Source: Methylophilaceae bacterium | Lineage (GTDB): Bacteria > Pseudomonadota > Gammaproteobacteria > Burkholderiales > Methylophilaceae | Assembly: GCA_028247015.1 (NCBI GenBank) | Contig: JAOKFJ010000001.1 | Coordinates: 1-64,000 of the forward strand | Reading direction: 5' to 3' | Length of the DNA stretch: 64,000 nucleotides | Made by a program: the position numbers and the translations under genes | Shown here: in pieces, positions 55,221 to 63,431 of the stretch | Layout of the letters: every line of letters starts with the position of its first letter | Numbering within the stretch: the first letter of the stretch is position 1 | The notes under the pieces: generated by a model | Told to the model about the DNA's origin: nothing | The model's database searches: none | Seen by the model: the letters and a program-made list of their open reading frames with translations, nothing else

Positions 55221-55811
55221 ATGGACAAAATAAATTTTACAATGCAAAAACTACTTACAAAAAATATTTTATTAGCAGTAATGCTGTTGTTTTTAATAAT
55301 GCTTACTAGAGCTAGCCATGAATTAACATCCTTAAACTTACCTGATGCTAGTCTAGCTATTTTTATTGCTGCAGGAATTTTTCTAAAGCTTAGAAAATTC
55401 CTTTTTTTGTTTGTCGCCTTAATTGTATCTGTAGATTTATATATGATTAATATAAATAACATGACGCATATTAATTTCGAGACCAGTTATTTGGGGCACA
55501 TATTTACTTACATTCTTACATGGGAATTAGGAAGAAAGTTCTTGTCTGGTGATAAATCACTTAAAGCAAAATTATTTTTTCCTATTGCCTTCTTCGCAAT
55601 AGCATCGAGTTATACTATTTCTTTTTCTAGCCATTATTTTTTATCAGGGTGGATAAGCAACCCAAATTTTTATGGCGGATTAAGCTTCTTGATAAATAAT
55701 TTCAATGCTTTCTTTATCCCTAATGCAGTTTATTTTGGGTTGTTATATGCTATTTTAAAAATAATCTATAAAATACCAAAATTGTCAGCTCTTAACTTCA
55801 CATCTAATTAG
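55221..55811 (+). CDS. btuM: BtuM-like cobalamin permease (solitary ECF S-component-like), no cysteine
   Basis: 196-residue membrane protein with about six helices. 'ASHELTSLNLPDASLAIFIAAGIFLKL' matches the N-terminal part of BtuM-type proteins, which in Betaproteobacteria lie beside btuB under a B12 riboswitch. BtuM transports cobalamin without an ABC module. The protein contains no cysteine at all; the region where characterised BtuM has the cobalt-coordinating Cys reads 'FETSYLGHIFTYILTWELGR'. Thirty bases after btuB and so co-transcribed. Assignment is by context and topology, thus moderate. Confidence 0.65.
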   Translation: MDKINFTMQKLLTKNILLAVMLLFLIMLTRASHELTSLNLPDASLAIFIAAGIFLKLRKFLFLFVALIVSVDLYMININNMTHINFETSYLGHIFTYILTWELGRKFLSGDKSLKAKLFFPIAFFAIASSYTISFSSHYFLSGWISNPNFYGGLSFLINNFNAFFIPNAVYFGLLYAILKIIYKIPKLSALNFTSN

Positions 55812-55843
55812 TAAATTGTAAACGACCATATCAGACATAAGTT

Positions 55844-55852
55844 TGATATAAT
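55844..55852 (+). promoter_or_regulatory. Extended -10 promoter of tRNA-Phe
   Basis: TGATATAAT, a perfect extended -10, 25 bases before the tRNA. No good -35 at the right spacing (TTGTAA lies too far away). The sequence is identical to the element before the dgkA-like gene. Confidence 0.45.
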
Positions 55853-55876
55853 TCGGCACTTGCTATTCTAATTTAC

Positions 55877-55952
55877 GGCCAGATAGCTCAGTCGGTAGAG
55901 CAGTGGATTGAAAATCCTCGTGTCGACAGTTCGATTCTGTCTCTGGCCACCA
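55877..55952 (+). tRNA. tRNA-Phe (GAA)
   Basis: 76 bases with encoded CCA. Acceptor stem GGCCAGA/TCTGGCC, D arm with GCTCAGTCGGTAGAGC, anticodon arm GGATTGAAAATCC with GAA, T arm ACAGTTCGATTCTGT. Standard cloverleaf; single tRNA, with its own promoter-like element. Confidence 0.97.
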
Positions 55953-56031
55953 ATAATACTTCATATATTTTTCTCTAGCTGCAACAAAATTCCTTTATGA
56001 TATTTTAATAAAGTAAAGGGAATCCTCTTAT

Positions 56032-56916
56032 ATGCAATATAAGATTGGAATTGATTTAGGTGGGACTAAAATAGAATCAGCTGTGCTTGATTCAGATAAT
56101 AATATTTTATTTAGAGAGAGAATCGCTACTCAAAGTCATTTAGGTTCTGAGCATATCCTAAATCAAATTAATATTATTTATAATATGGCTACTGATTCTA
56201 TTAAAAATCAACCTCATACCCTAGGTATTGGGACTCCTGGATCTATTTCTAAAGATACACAGCTTTTAAAAAATTCAAATACTTTATGTTTAAATGGATT
56301 ACCGTTAAAAATAAATATTGAAAAAAAATTAAATAAAAAATTATCTATTGAGAACGATGCCAATTGCTTTACCCTAGCCGAAGCTACTTTAGGGGCAGGC
56401 AAGGAATATTCATGTGTCTTTGGTGTCATCATGGGTACTGGCTGTGGGGGTGGTTTTGTATTTAACAAAAAATTAAGGACTGGTCCTCAGTATATAGCAG
56501 GAGAATGGGGTCATTCTACTATTGATCTAGATGGCCCAAATTGTTACTGTAAAAAAAATGGATGTATTGAAACATATATTTCTGGAAGTGGCTTGGAAAA
56601 AATTATTTCAAATGAGTTAAATACAGAAATTTCATCCTATGATTTTTTAAATAAAGATAAATTTAATATAAAAGAACAACAAATTCTTAATGACTTTTAC
56701 CGATATTTTGGGCTAGCACTATCTAATGTTATAAATATTATAGATCCTGATATCGTTATAGTTGGAGGAGGCTTATCAAACCATAACGGTCTTTATGAGA
56801 ATGGAAAGAGGGAAATTTATAAAAATATTTTTAGTAATGTGCCAACTACCCCTATAATTAAAAATAAATTAGGCGACTCAGCAGGGGTTATCGGAGCAGC
56901 CATAATAGGAATTTAG
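56032..56916 (+). CDS. ROK-family sugar kinase
   Basis: 294 residues, probably a glucokinase/fructokinase-type enzyme. N-terminal ATP-binding 'IGIDLGGTKIESAVLDSD', 'GIGTPGSI', catalytic Asp in 'SIENDANCFTLAEA', 'FGVIMGTGCGGGFVFN', and zinc motif 'CYCKKNGCIETYISG' with conserved cysteines. No DNA-binding domain, so an enzyme and not a repressor. Substrate unclear; fructose or glucose are plausible. Followed by the MAPEG gene after 8 bases. Confidence 0.88.
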   Translation: MQYKIGIDLGGTKIESAVLDSDNNILFRERIATQSHLGSEHILNQINIIYNMATDSIKNQPHTLGIGTPGSISKDTQLLKNSNTLCLNGLPLKINIEKKLNKKLSIENDANCFTLAEATLGAGKEYSCVFGVIMGTGCGGGFVFNKKLRTGPQYIAGEWGHSTIDLDGPNCYCKKNGCIETYISGSGLEKIISNELNTEISSYDFLNKDKFNIKEQQILNDFYRYFGLALSNVINIIDPDIVIVGGGLSNHNGLYENGKREIYKNIFSNVPTTPIIKNKLGDSAGVIGAAIIGI

Positions 56917-56924
56917 GAATAAAT

Positions 56925-57320
56925 ATGATTATGATCACTGCATTATATGCATCAATGTTAGGCTTTATTTATATCAAATTATCAAAAAATATTATCCGAC
57001 TTCGAAGAAAATATAATGTGACCCTTGGTCATAAAAAACATGCTGACCTAGAGCAAGCCATTCGTGGGCATGCAAACTTCTCAGAATTTGTTCCACTTGG
57101 CCTTATTTTATTAGCTTGTCTTGAAATCAATAACGTACATTATTTTGTAGTTTTATCTTTAGGTGGTCTATTTTTTCTAGGCAGAGTATTTCATGCAAAA
57201 TCATTTCTTAAAGAAAAAATAGATAAATCTCTTAGAGTAAAAGGAATGCAATTTACTTTTTGGTCAATTATGCTTATGTCTGGAATGAATATTTTTTCAA
57301 TTCTAGTTTCATTTATTTAA
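56925..57320 (+). CDS. MAPEG family membrane protein
   Basis: 131 residues, four transmembrane helices. 'RRKYNVTLGHKKHADLEQAIRGHANFSEFVPLGL' region has the MAPEG glutathione-binding signature (E-x-A-x-R-x-x-x-N). Bacterial MAPEG proteins are of unsettled function, possibly glutathione transferase or peroxidase. The stop is followed at once by a Fur-box-like sequence serving the next gene. Confidence 0.9.
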   Translation: MIMITALYASMLGFIYIKLSKNIIRLRRKYNVTLGHKKHADLEQAIRGHANFSEFVPLGLILLACLEINNVHYFVVLSLGGLFFLGRVFHAKSFLKEKIDKSLRVKGMQFTFWSIMLMSGMNIFSILVSFI

Positions 57321-57321
57321 T

Positions 57322-57340
57322 CATAATCATAATCATTCTC
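57322..57340. promoter_or_regulatory. Fur-box-like operator upstream of the ferritin-like gene
   Basis: CATAATCATAATCATTCTC matches the 19-base Fur consensus (GATAATGATAATCATTATC) at 16 of 19 positions. It ends 28 bases before a TATAAT (57368-57373) and 65 bases before the ferritin-like gene start, so it would overlap or precede the -35 region. Confidence 0.6.
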
Positions 57341-57404
57341 ATTTCTGCAATTTTATATTACCTAAACTATAATTAGCTACTAAATTTTTTTGGAGAAATA
57401 TAAA

Positions 57405-57854
57405 ATGGCTGATAACACAAAAATAATAAACGCACTTAACACAATTTTAGAACTAGAACTTGCAGGAGTTGTTCGTTACACTCATTATGGACTCATGGTT
57501 TATGGCTATAGTCGTATTCCAATAATTAGCTGGCTTCGTGCTCAAGCTTCTGAGTCATTAGATCATGCAAACCAAGCAGGTGAAGTAATTACTAATCTTG
57601 GTGGTCACCCATCACTCGGCATTGGCCCCCTACTAGAATCACATAATCATGATATTGGAAATATTCTTAGAGAGTCGCTAGAGCATGAAACTATTTCACT
57701 AAATGCCTATAAAGATCTTCTAAAGTTAGTTGAGGGTAATTCAGTTATGCTTGAAGAATATGCGAGAACTATGATTTATACAGAAGAGCTTCATCTAGGG
57801 GAAGTAGATAAAATGTTAAGAAACCCTGGAGATGTTGCTCCTTTTAAGGAATAG
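57405..57854 (+). CDS. Ferritin-like di-iron protein (bacterioferritin-type)
   Basis: 149 residues from ATG 57405 with a GGAG ribosome binding site; the track's TTG start adds five residues. Four-helix bundle with carboxylate/histidine ligands in 'LELELAGVVRYTHYG', 'SESLDHANQAGEVI', 'SLEHETISLNAYKDLL' and 'YTEELHLGEVDKML', the pattern of di-iron ferritin-like proteins. Probably stores or detoxifies iron, or oxidises it. Regulation by Fur is supported by the upstream operator. Confidence 0.88.
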   Translation: MADNTKIINALNTILELELAGVVRYTHYGLMVYGYSRIPIISWLRAQASESLDHANQAGEVITNLGGHPSLGIGPLLESHNHDIGNILRESLEHETISLNAYKDLLKLVEGNSVMLEEYARTMIYTEELHLGEVDKMLRNPGDVAPFKE

Positions 57855-57878
57855 TATATATAGTAATCAATGTATTAG

Positions 57879-57901
57879 ATGGCGTGCTTGCTTGGCGCCA
57901 T
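57879..57901 (+). terminator. Terminator after the ferritin-like gene
   Basis: ATGGCG/CGCCAT 6-bp stem with an 11-base loop, followed by TTTTGACTTTTGC. The U tract is interrupted, so termination may be partial; tusA follows 24 bases later. Confidence 0.5.
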
Positions 57902-57924
57902 TTTGACTTTTGCTTGGAGATGGG

Positions 57925-58155
57925 ATGACTAGATATGATTTTGAAGTAGATGCAATTGGATTGAAGTGTCCAATGCCTATTCTTCGCTGCAAGAAAGGAC
58001 TTAATGCAATAAAGAAAAATCAGGTTTTAAAAATTTCTACTAGTGATAAAAATGCAGCAAAAGATTTGAAAGTATTTTGTAATCAAACTGGGCACGAATT
58101 AATTTCATTAGAGCATGCTGGTGATATTACTTCTTCCTATATTAGGAAAAATTAA
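57925..58155 (+). CDS. tusA: Sulfur carrier protein TusA
   Basis: 76 residues from ATG 57925 (with GGAGATGG ahead); the track's TTG start is five codons too early. '[20 protein letters not shown]' holds the sulfur-accepting cysteine of the CPxP motif. Delivers persulfide sulfur for tRNA 2-thiouridine and other pathways. Overlaps the convergent valS end by 4 bases. Confidence 0.93.
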   Translation: MTRYDFEVDAIGLKCPMPILRCKKGLNAIKKNQVLKISTSDKNAAKDLKVFCNQTGHELISLEHAGDITSSYIRKN

Positions 58156-60956
58156 CCTTTTATCTTCTTAAATTGTAACAAAAATTTTTCCCTCGATTGA
58201 CTAAAAATTTCAAGTCGCTCTTTCTCTTGAGAGATAACTTCAGCTGGTGCTTTTTCTACAAAACTAGTATTTCCTAATTTTTTTTCTGCTTTATTAATTT
58301 CAATTTCAAGGCGGGTGATTTCTTTTTGAAGTCTATTTTTCTCTGCTTCTTTATCTACTTCTATATTTAACATTAATTTAAAATCGTCAATTATTGATAC
58401 CGGTGCATCTTTAACAGGTAATTCATCCATTAATTCAACGTCAGATAATTTTGCAAGGCCTTTTAGGTAATCAACATATGTAATTAAAATATCTAAATTA
58501 CCCGACATAGCTAATGGTATTTTAACCGCTGGGGAAATATTCATCTCTCCTCTAAGGCTTCTGCATTGCTCAACCATACTCTTGAGAGTATGCATCCAAT
58601 GAATAGATACTTCATCAATCTTTTCTTTTTTAGCTACTGGATAAGGTTCGAGCATAATCGAATCAGCATTTTTTCCCAACATTGGCCCTATAATTTGCCA
58701 AATTTCTTCTGTTATAAAAGGCATTAGTGGGTGACTCATTCTTAGTATAGTCTCTAGGATAGAAACTAGCGTTCTTCGCGTAGCTCTTTTTTGAGCTTCA
58801 TTTCCATTTTGGAGCTGAACTTTTGCTAGCTCTAAATACCAGTCACAATATTCATCCCAGACAAATTGATAAATTTCTTGTGCCAATAAATCAAATCTAT
58901 ACTCTGAGAAATTTCTCTCGACATTAGACTCTGTTTTCTGAAGAATACTTACAATCCACCTATCAGCCTGTGAAAATTCTAGGTAACCATCGGTACATTT
59001 ACCAAATCCATTATCTTGATCTTCGCAATTCATTAGCACAAACCGTGTTGCATTCCATAATTTGTTGCAAAAATTTCGGTATCCATCACATCTTTGTAGA
59101 TCAAACTTAATGTCTCTACCAGGGCTTGCTAGACTTGCAAAAGTGAATCGTAAAGCGTCCGTCCCATAAGAAGAAATTCCATCAGGAAACTCTTTTTTTG
59201 TTTTATTAATAATTGACTCTTCTTGCTTAGGATTCATTAATCCGTTGGTTCTTTTTTTAATTAAATCATCTAGTGAAATTCCATCAATTAAATCAATTGG
59301 ATCAAGAACATTTCCTTTTGACTTACTCATTTTTTGCCCATCTGCATCACGAATCAAACCATGTACGTATACATGTTTGAATGGTATTTTCTGGGTAATA
59401 TGCTTTGTAAGCATAACCATTCTAGCGACCCAAAAGAAAATAATATCAAAGCCTGTAACAAGAACAGAAGAAGGTAAATATAAGTCTAAGGCTGGGTTAC
59501 TTTTTTCTGGATAGTCAGGAGTCCAGTCTAATGTAGAAAATGGCCATAGTGCCGAAGAGAACCATGTATCTAATACATCTTCATCTCTTACTAATTCTCC
59601 TTGATAGCCATCTTCTTCTGCAATGCTTTTTGCCTCTTCATAAGAGTTTGCAACATATACTTCTTTATTCGTCCCATACCATGCTGGAATTTGATGTCCC
59701 CACCAAAGCTGTCTAGAAATACACCAATCTTGAATATTATTAAGCCATTGGTTATAAGTATTAACCCAGTTTTCTGGATAAAACTTAATTTCACCTTTCT
59801 CAACAACTTCTAATGCCTTCTCAGCAATACTTTTTTTATCGCCAGTAGGCTTTGTCATTGCCACATACCATTGATCTGTAAGCATTGGCTCAATTACCGT
59901 ATTTGTTCTATCACCTCTTGGGATTTTTAATGTATGTTTTTGAGTTTTTAAAAGAAGAGATTCTTTTTTTAAGTCATCAATAATCTTTTCTCTGGCTTTA
60001 AATCTTTCTAGTCCCTGATATAGTTTTGTCCCATTCTCATTAATATATCCATCAAGCGTTAAAATATTAACTATTGGAAGATCATGTCTTTGTCCTACTG
60101 CATAGTCATTAAAATCATGGGCAGGGGTTACTTTAACTACACCAGTTCCAAATTCTGGATCAACATATTCATCAGAAATAATTGGAATTTTTCTATTAAT
60201 TAAAGGAATAAAGGCATATTGTCCAATATATTTTTTATACCTCTCATCTTCTGGGTGAACCATCAATGCTGTGTCACCCAACATAGTTTCAGGTCTTGTT
60301 GTAGCAACAGTTAAAAAGTCACTTTTATTTTCTAATGGATAATTAATATGCCATAAGGATCCACTTTCATCTTCTTGAATAACTTCAAGATCAGAAACTG
60401 CTGTTTGTAATGTTACATCCCAATTAACTAGTCTTTTGCCTCTGTAGATTAAGCCTTCCCGATAAAGCCTAACGAATACTTCAGTAACTGTTTTTGACAG
60501 TCCTTCATCCATGGTGAATCGCTCTCTTGACCAGTCTGGAGAAGTTCCTAATCGTCTCATTTGTTGGGTAATAGTTCCTCCTGAATAAGCTTTCCAATCC
60601 CAAACCCTCTCAATAAACTTTTCTCGACCTAAGTCGTGCCTTGACACTTTTTGTTGATCAAGCTGCCTTTCTACAACAATTTGTGTTGCTATACCTGCAT
60701 GATCAGTCCCTGGCTGCCATAGTGTGTTTTCTCCCTTCATACGGTGATATCGAGTTAGTGCATCCATTAGGGTTTGATTAAATCCGTGACCCATATGAAG
60801 AGTTCCTGTTACATTAGGAGGGGGAAGAAGAATAGAAAATGAATATGGATTATCTAAATCTTCTCCTGATTTATAGTAGCCTTTAGACTCCCAAAATTCA
60901 TACCATTTTTTTTCAATGTCAGATGGGTTAAACGATTTTGATAATTCTTTATTCAT
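58152..60956 (-). CDS. valS: Valyl-tRNA synthetase
   Basis: Class I aminoacyl-tRNA synthetase, 934 residues. HIGH motif '[19 protein letters not shown]', '[20 protein letters not shown]', the editing domain (about 190-350; '[20 protein letters not shown]'), KMSKS motif in '[15 protein letters not shown]', anticodon-binding domain and a C-terminal coiled coil ('[18 protein letters not shown]'). Complete and normal. Confidence 0.98.
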   Translation of the reverse strand: MNKELSKSFNPSDIEKKWYEFWESKGYYKSGEDLDNPYSFSILLPPPNVTGTLHMGHGFNQTLMDALTRYHRMKGENTLWQPGTDHAGIATQIVVERQLDQQKVSRHDLGREKFIERVWDWKAYSGGTITQQMRRLGTSPDWSRERFTMDEGLSKTVTEVFVRLYREGLIYRGKRLVNWDVTLQTAVSDLEVIQEDESGSLWHINYPLENKSDFLTVATTRPETMLGDTALMVHPEDERYKKYIGQYAFIPLINRKIPIISDEYVDPEFGTGVVKVTPAHDFNDYAVGQRHDLPIVNILTLDGYINENGTKLYQGLERFKAREKIIDDLKKESLLLKTQKHTLKIPRGDRTNTVIEPMLTDQWYVAMTKPTGDKKSIAEKALEVVEKGEIKFYPENWVNTYNQWLNNIQDWCISRQLWWGHQIPAWYGTNKEVYVANSYEEAKSIAEEDGYQGELVRDEDVLDTWFSSALWPFSTLDWTPDYPEKSNPALDLYLPSSVLVTGFDIIFFWVARMVMLTKHITQKIPFKHVYVHGLIRDADGQKMSKSKGNVLDPIDLIDGISLDDLIKKRTNGLMNPKQEESIINKTKKEFPDGISSYGTDALRFTFASLASPGRDIKFDLQRCDGYRNFCNKLWNATRFVLMNCEDQDNGFGKCTDGYLEFSQADRWIVSILQKTESNVERNFSEYRFDLLAQEIYQFVWDEYCDWYLELAKVQLQNGNEAQKRATRRTLVSILETILRMSHPLMPFITEEIWQIIGPMLGKNADSIMLEPYPVAKKEKIDEVSIHWMHTLKSMVEQCRSLRGEMNISPAVKIPLAMSGNLDILITYVDYLKGLAKLSDVELMDELPVKDAPVSIIDDFKLMLNIEVDKEAEKNRLQKEITRLEIEINKAEKKLGNTSFVEKAPAEVISQEKERLEIFSQSREKFLLQFKKIKG

Positions 60957-61019
60957 TAGAATGTAATTTATGTTTTAACTTATATTATCATGCGAAGTGA
61001 TTTGATGAACTAAATCTAT

Positions 61020-61766
61020 TTACTTTGAGCAGACCTTACAATGTGGATCTTTAATTATCTTTAAAGTTTTCCAGTCCATATCCTTTGCCTCTAAAATAAG
61101 CAATCTACCCATTAGGGACTTTCCAACCTTCAATATTAACTTCATGGCTTCTGCTGCCTGCATACATCCAATAATTCCAACTATCGGAGAAAATACGCCA
61201 TGATCTGAACATCTTAATTCCTCGTCTTCCCCAGAATCAGGAAATAAACATTGATAGCAGGGGCTATCTTGATTTATAAAATCAAATACGCTGACCTGCC
61301 CATCAAAACCTATAGCTGCTCCTGATACAAGAGGCTTCTTTAAATCATAGGCAATTTGGTTTAATGAATATCGAGTTAAAAAGTTATCTGAGCAATCTAT
61401 AATAACATCTACTTCCTTTGCTACATTCTTCATCTCTTTTATATCCAACTTTTTCTCTATTCCAAAAACTTTAACTTCTGGATTAATCTCTTTAAGCGCA
61501 GCTTTTGCAGATAATGCCTTATTAATCCCAATAAATTTATCAGTATGCAAAATTTGTCTCTGAAGGTTGCTTAGATCTACTTTATCAAAATCACATATTG
61601 TGATTTTTCCTATGCCTGCTGCCGCCAGATATATTGATGCTGAAGAACCTAAACCACCTGCTCCAACTATTAATATATGGCTATTTATGAGATTTAATTG
61701 TCCTTCATACTCTATATCAGGTAATAGAATATGTCGGCTATACCTAATTAATTTTTTATCAATCAT
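61020..61766 (-). CDS. moeB: MoeB/ThiF-type E1-like adenylyltransferase
   Basis: 248 residues; activates the C terminus of a ubiquitin-like sulfur carrier (MoaD or ThiS). 'ILIVGAGGLGSSASIYLAAAGIG', 'DFDKVDLSNLQRQILH', 'IIDCSDNFLTRYSLNQIAY', and zinc cysteines in 'SPCYQCLFPD' and 'DPHCKVCSK'. No rhodanese domain. moaC at 12.9 kb favours a molybdenum-cofactor role and thiO at 20.7 kb a thiamine role; one protein may serve both. Confidence 0.93.
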   Translation of the reverse strand: MIDKKLIRYSRHILLPDIEYEGQLNLINSHILIVGAGGLGSSASIYLAAAGIGKITICDFDKVDLSNLQRQILHTDKFIGINKALSAKAALKEINPEVKVFGIEKKLDIKEMKNVAKEVDVIIDCSDNFLTRYSLNQIAYDLKKPLVSGAAIGFDGQVSVFDFINQDSPCYQCLFPDSGEDEELRCSDHGVFSPIVGIIGCMQAAEAMKLILKVGKSLMGRLLILEAKDMDWKTLKIIKDPHCKVCSK

Positions 61767-61791
61767 ATTATTAGCTTTATACTATACGTAT

Positions 61792-62205
61792 ATGTGGAAT
61801 TATAGTTTATTGATTAGAATCATACATAGTAAAAAAATTTTTTTCTTAATACTAATTTTTTTTGTGACAATCGTTCAATGTGCCCCAAAAAAATTCTTTT
61901 CTAGCCCATCTTTCGACGGCTACATATATTTAAAATCTGTAAAGAATGAAAAATATAAAATAAATGCGCTTATAACTTTTAATATTAAAAATGATTTATT
62001 AATATCTAACTTTATTAACTTTAAATTTTATTCTCAACTTATCTCTTATGAATGCGGCCAAAATACTCCAATAATTATTGAGGAACTTCTAACAGAGAAT
62101 CCATATGGAAAAGGTATAAAAAATGAAAGTAAAAGAGAGCTTAAAAAAGCGCAAAATTTAATAAGTCCTTCTTACCCATCATTATTTAAAGAAACATGTG
62201 TATAG
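61792..62205 (+). CDS. Hypothetical exported protein
   Basis: 137 residues from ATG 61792; the track's longer ORF runs antisense through moeB and is not credible. A hydrophobic stretch (about 17-31, 'FFLILIFFVTIVQCAPKK') may be a signal peptide or lipoprotein signal, although 'IVQC' is a poor lipobox. The mature part is lysine/asparagine-rich with 'LISYECGQNTPIIIEELL'. No family recognised. It sits alone, divergent from moeB (25-base gap) and convergent with the transpeptidase gene. Confidence 0.6.
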   Translation: MWNYSLLIRIIHSKKIFFLILIFFVTIVQCAPKKFFSSPSFDGYIYLKSVKNEKYKINALITFNIKNDLLISNFINFKFYSQLISYECGQNTPIIIEELLTENPYGKGIKNESKRELKKAQNLISPSYPSLFKETCV

Positions 62206-62211
62206 ATAAGA

Positions 62212-63420
62212 TTAGGTTCCTCCCTCGTAAATTATAGACCACTGAGAATCTCTTTTAGTCCATATCTGTTGCTTAATCATCTCATTACTTAACAAACTAC
62301 TACTATATTTCTGTTTAAATTGAACCAATATTAGCTCTTGATGATCCCCTGGATATTCAAATAATGAAATATTCTCAATTTTAATTTTTAGGTCCTTTGA
62401 TTTTTTGAATACATTTTTTTTATGAGTTGTCCATTTAAGATAATCATCATTATTATATTTAGCTGAATCTATATAGTAATTTAGGTAGTTATTAATGTCT
62501 TTTTCTTCCCAACTACTTTTCCATCCTTCAATTCTCCTAAGAATCTCATTCTGAACTATATCTATATTTGCAACTTCTCGACTGCTAATTTTGCTCAATC
62601 CAGTATCTGAGATAATTACAGGGGTGCTTGGCTCATCTAAAATATATGCCAACTCATTAATATCAGTATTACTAAGGACTACACAGCCATCACTGGATTC
62701 AGGAGGTCTTGAATATGTTGTGCTTGGAGTTCCGTGAATCCAAATACCATATCCAGTAAAATTATTAAGTCGATCATATGCACTAGGAAAATTTATAGGA
62801 TATGCACCATCTCCATATAAATCTGGAAGTGTTCTTGTAATTTTTTTTTCAATAAAATAAGTTCCAATAGGCGTTTTTTTATCTCCCTCAATTTTTTTTC
62901 CATATCCCTTTTTTCCAACGGAGATATAATAATCTGAAATATATTCTAGCTTGCCCTTATTGTTGCTGAATGCAAATAATCTTGAGCTTTTAACATCCAC
63001 AAAAATTAAATATTTTTTATCTTCTGCCAGTAATACGTTTATTTTAGAACCAATAAGATTTTTATCTACATTATTAAAGCTCTCAATCCTTCTAGATAAT
63101 TCTAACTTTAGATCAGAGATTTTTTCCTTGTACTGCCTTCCAGTATCTGCACTCACCTGATCATAGTTATGGCTTTGTAAAAGAAGTAAGTCCCCATGAA
63201 TCATATGTGCTAGCTTGAAATTTGGATTTATATCGATAAGATTTATTACAGCTTCTAAGGCTGCATCAATTTCTCCTTCTGATATTTTATCCGCGGTCTC
63301 AGCTAATAATTGTTCGGTTTTTTTTAATTTCTGATTGTGGGTTATGTTATCGAGTGCAAATGCGTTACTTGTAAATAAGAGGCTCGCACCAACTAGTATG
63401 GATATAAAAAAATTTATCAT
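62212..63420 (-). CDS. L,D-transpeptidase (YkuD) with C-terminal SnoaL-like domain
   Basis: 402 residues: signal peptide (1-22), a helical TPR-like stretch, the YkuD catalytic domain (about 130-260) with 'GYGIWIHGTPSTTYSRPP' and active-site 'SSDGCVVLSNTDINEL' (His and Cys present), and a C-terminal domain beginning 'IEGWKSSWEEKDINNYLNYY', like the Cds6/SnoaL-like end of some periplasmic transpeptidases. It should cross-link peptidoglycan or anchor a lipoprotein. The preceding gene carries a related C-terminal domain. Confidence 0.88.
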   Translation of the reverse strand: MINFFISILVGASLLFTSNAFALDNITHNQKLKKTEQLLAETADKISEGEIDAALEAVINLIDINPNFKLAHMIHGDLLLLQSHNYDQVSADTGRQYKEKISDLKLELSRRIESFNNVDKNLIGSKINVLLAEDKKYLIFVDVKSSRLFAFSNNKGKLEYISDYYISVGKKGYGKKIEGDKKTPIGTYFIEKKITRTLPDLYGDGAYPINFPSAYDRLNNFTGYGIWIHGTPSTTYSRPPESSDGCVVLSNTDINELAYILDEPSTPVIISDTGLSKISSREVANIDIVQNEILRRIEGWKSSWEEKDINNYLNYYIDSAKYNNDDYLKWTTHKKNVFKKSKDLKIKIENISLFEYPGDHQELILVQFKQKYSSSLLSNEMIKQQIWTKRDSQWSIIYEGGT

Positions 63421-63431
63421 CGCTTTTACTC

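Noticed and set aside
55877-55952. tRNA-Phe as an integration site
   Set aside because: No integrase beside it and no direct repeat of the tRNA 3' end seen downstream.
59591-59813. Alternative-frame ORFs inside valS on both strands
   Set aside because: valS is complete and conserved here; these are chance open frames.
61567-61791. Long 5' extension of the plus-strand ORF ending at 62205
   Set aside because: It runs antisense through moeB; an ATG at 61792 with a hydrophobic signal-like start is the natural beginning.
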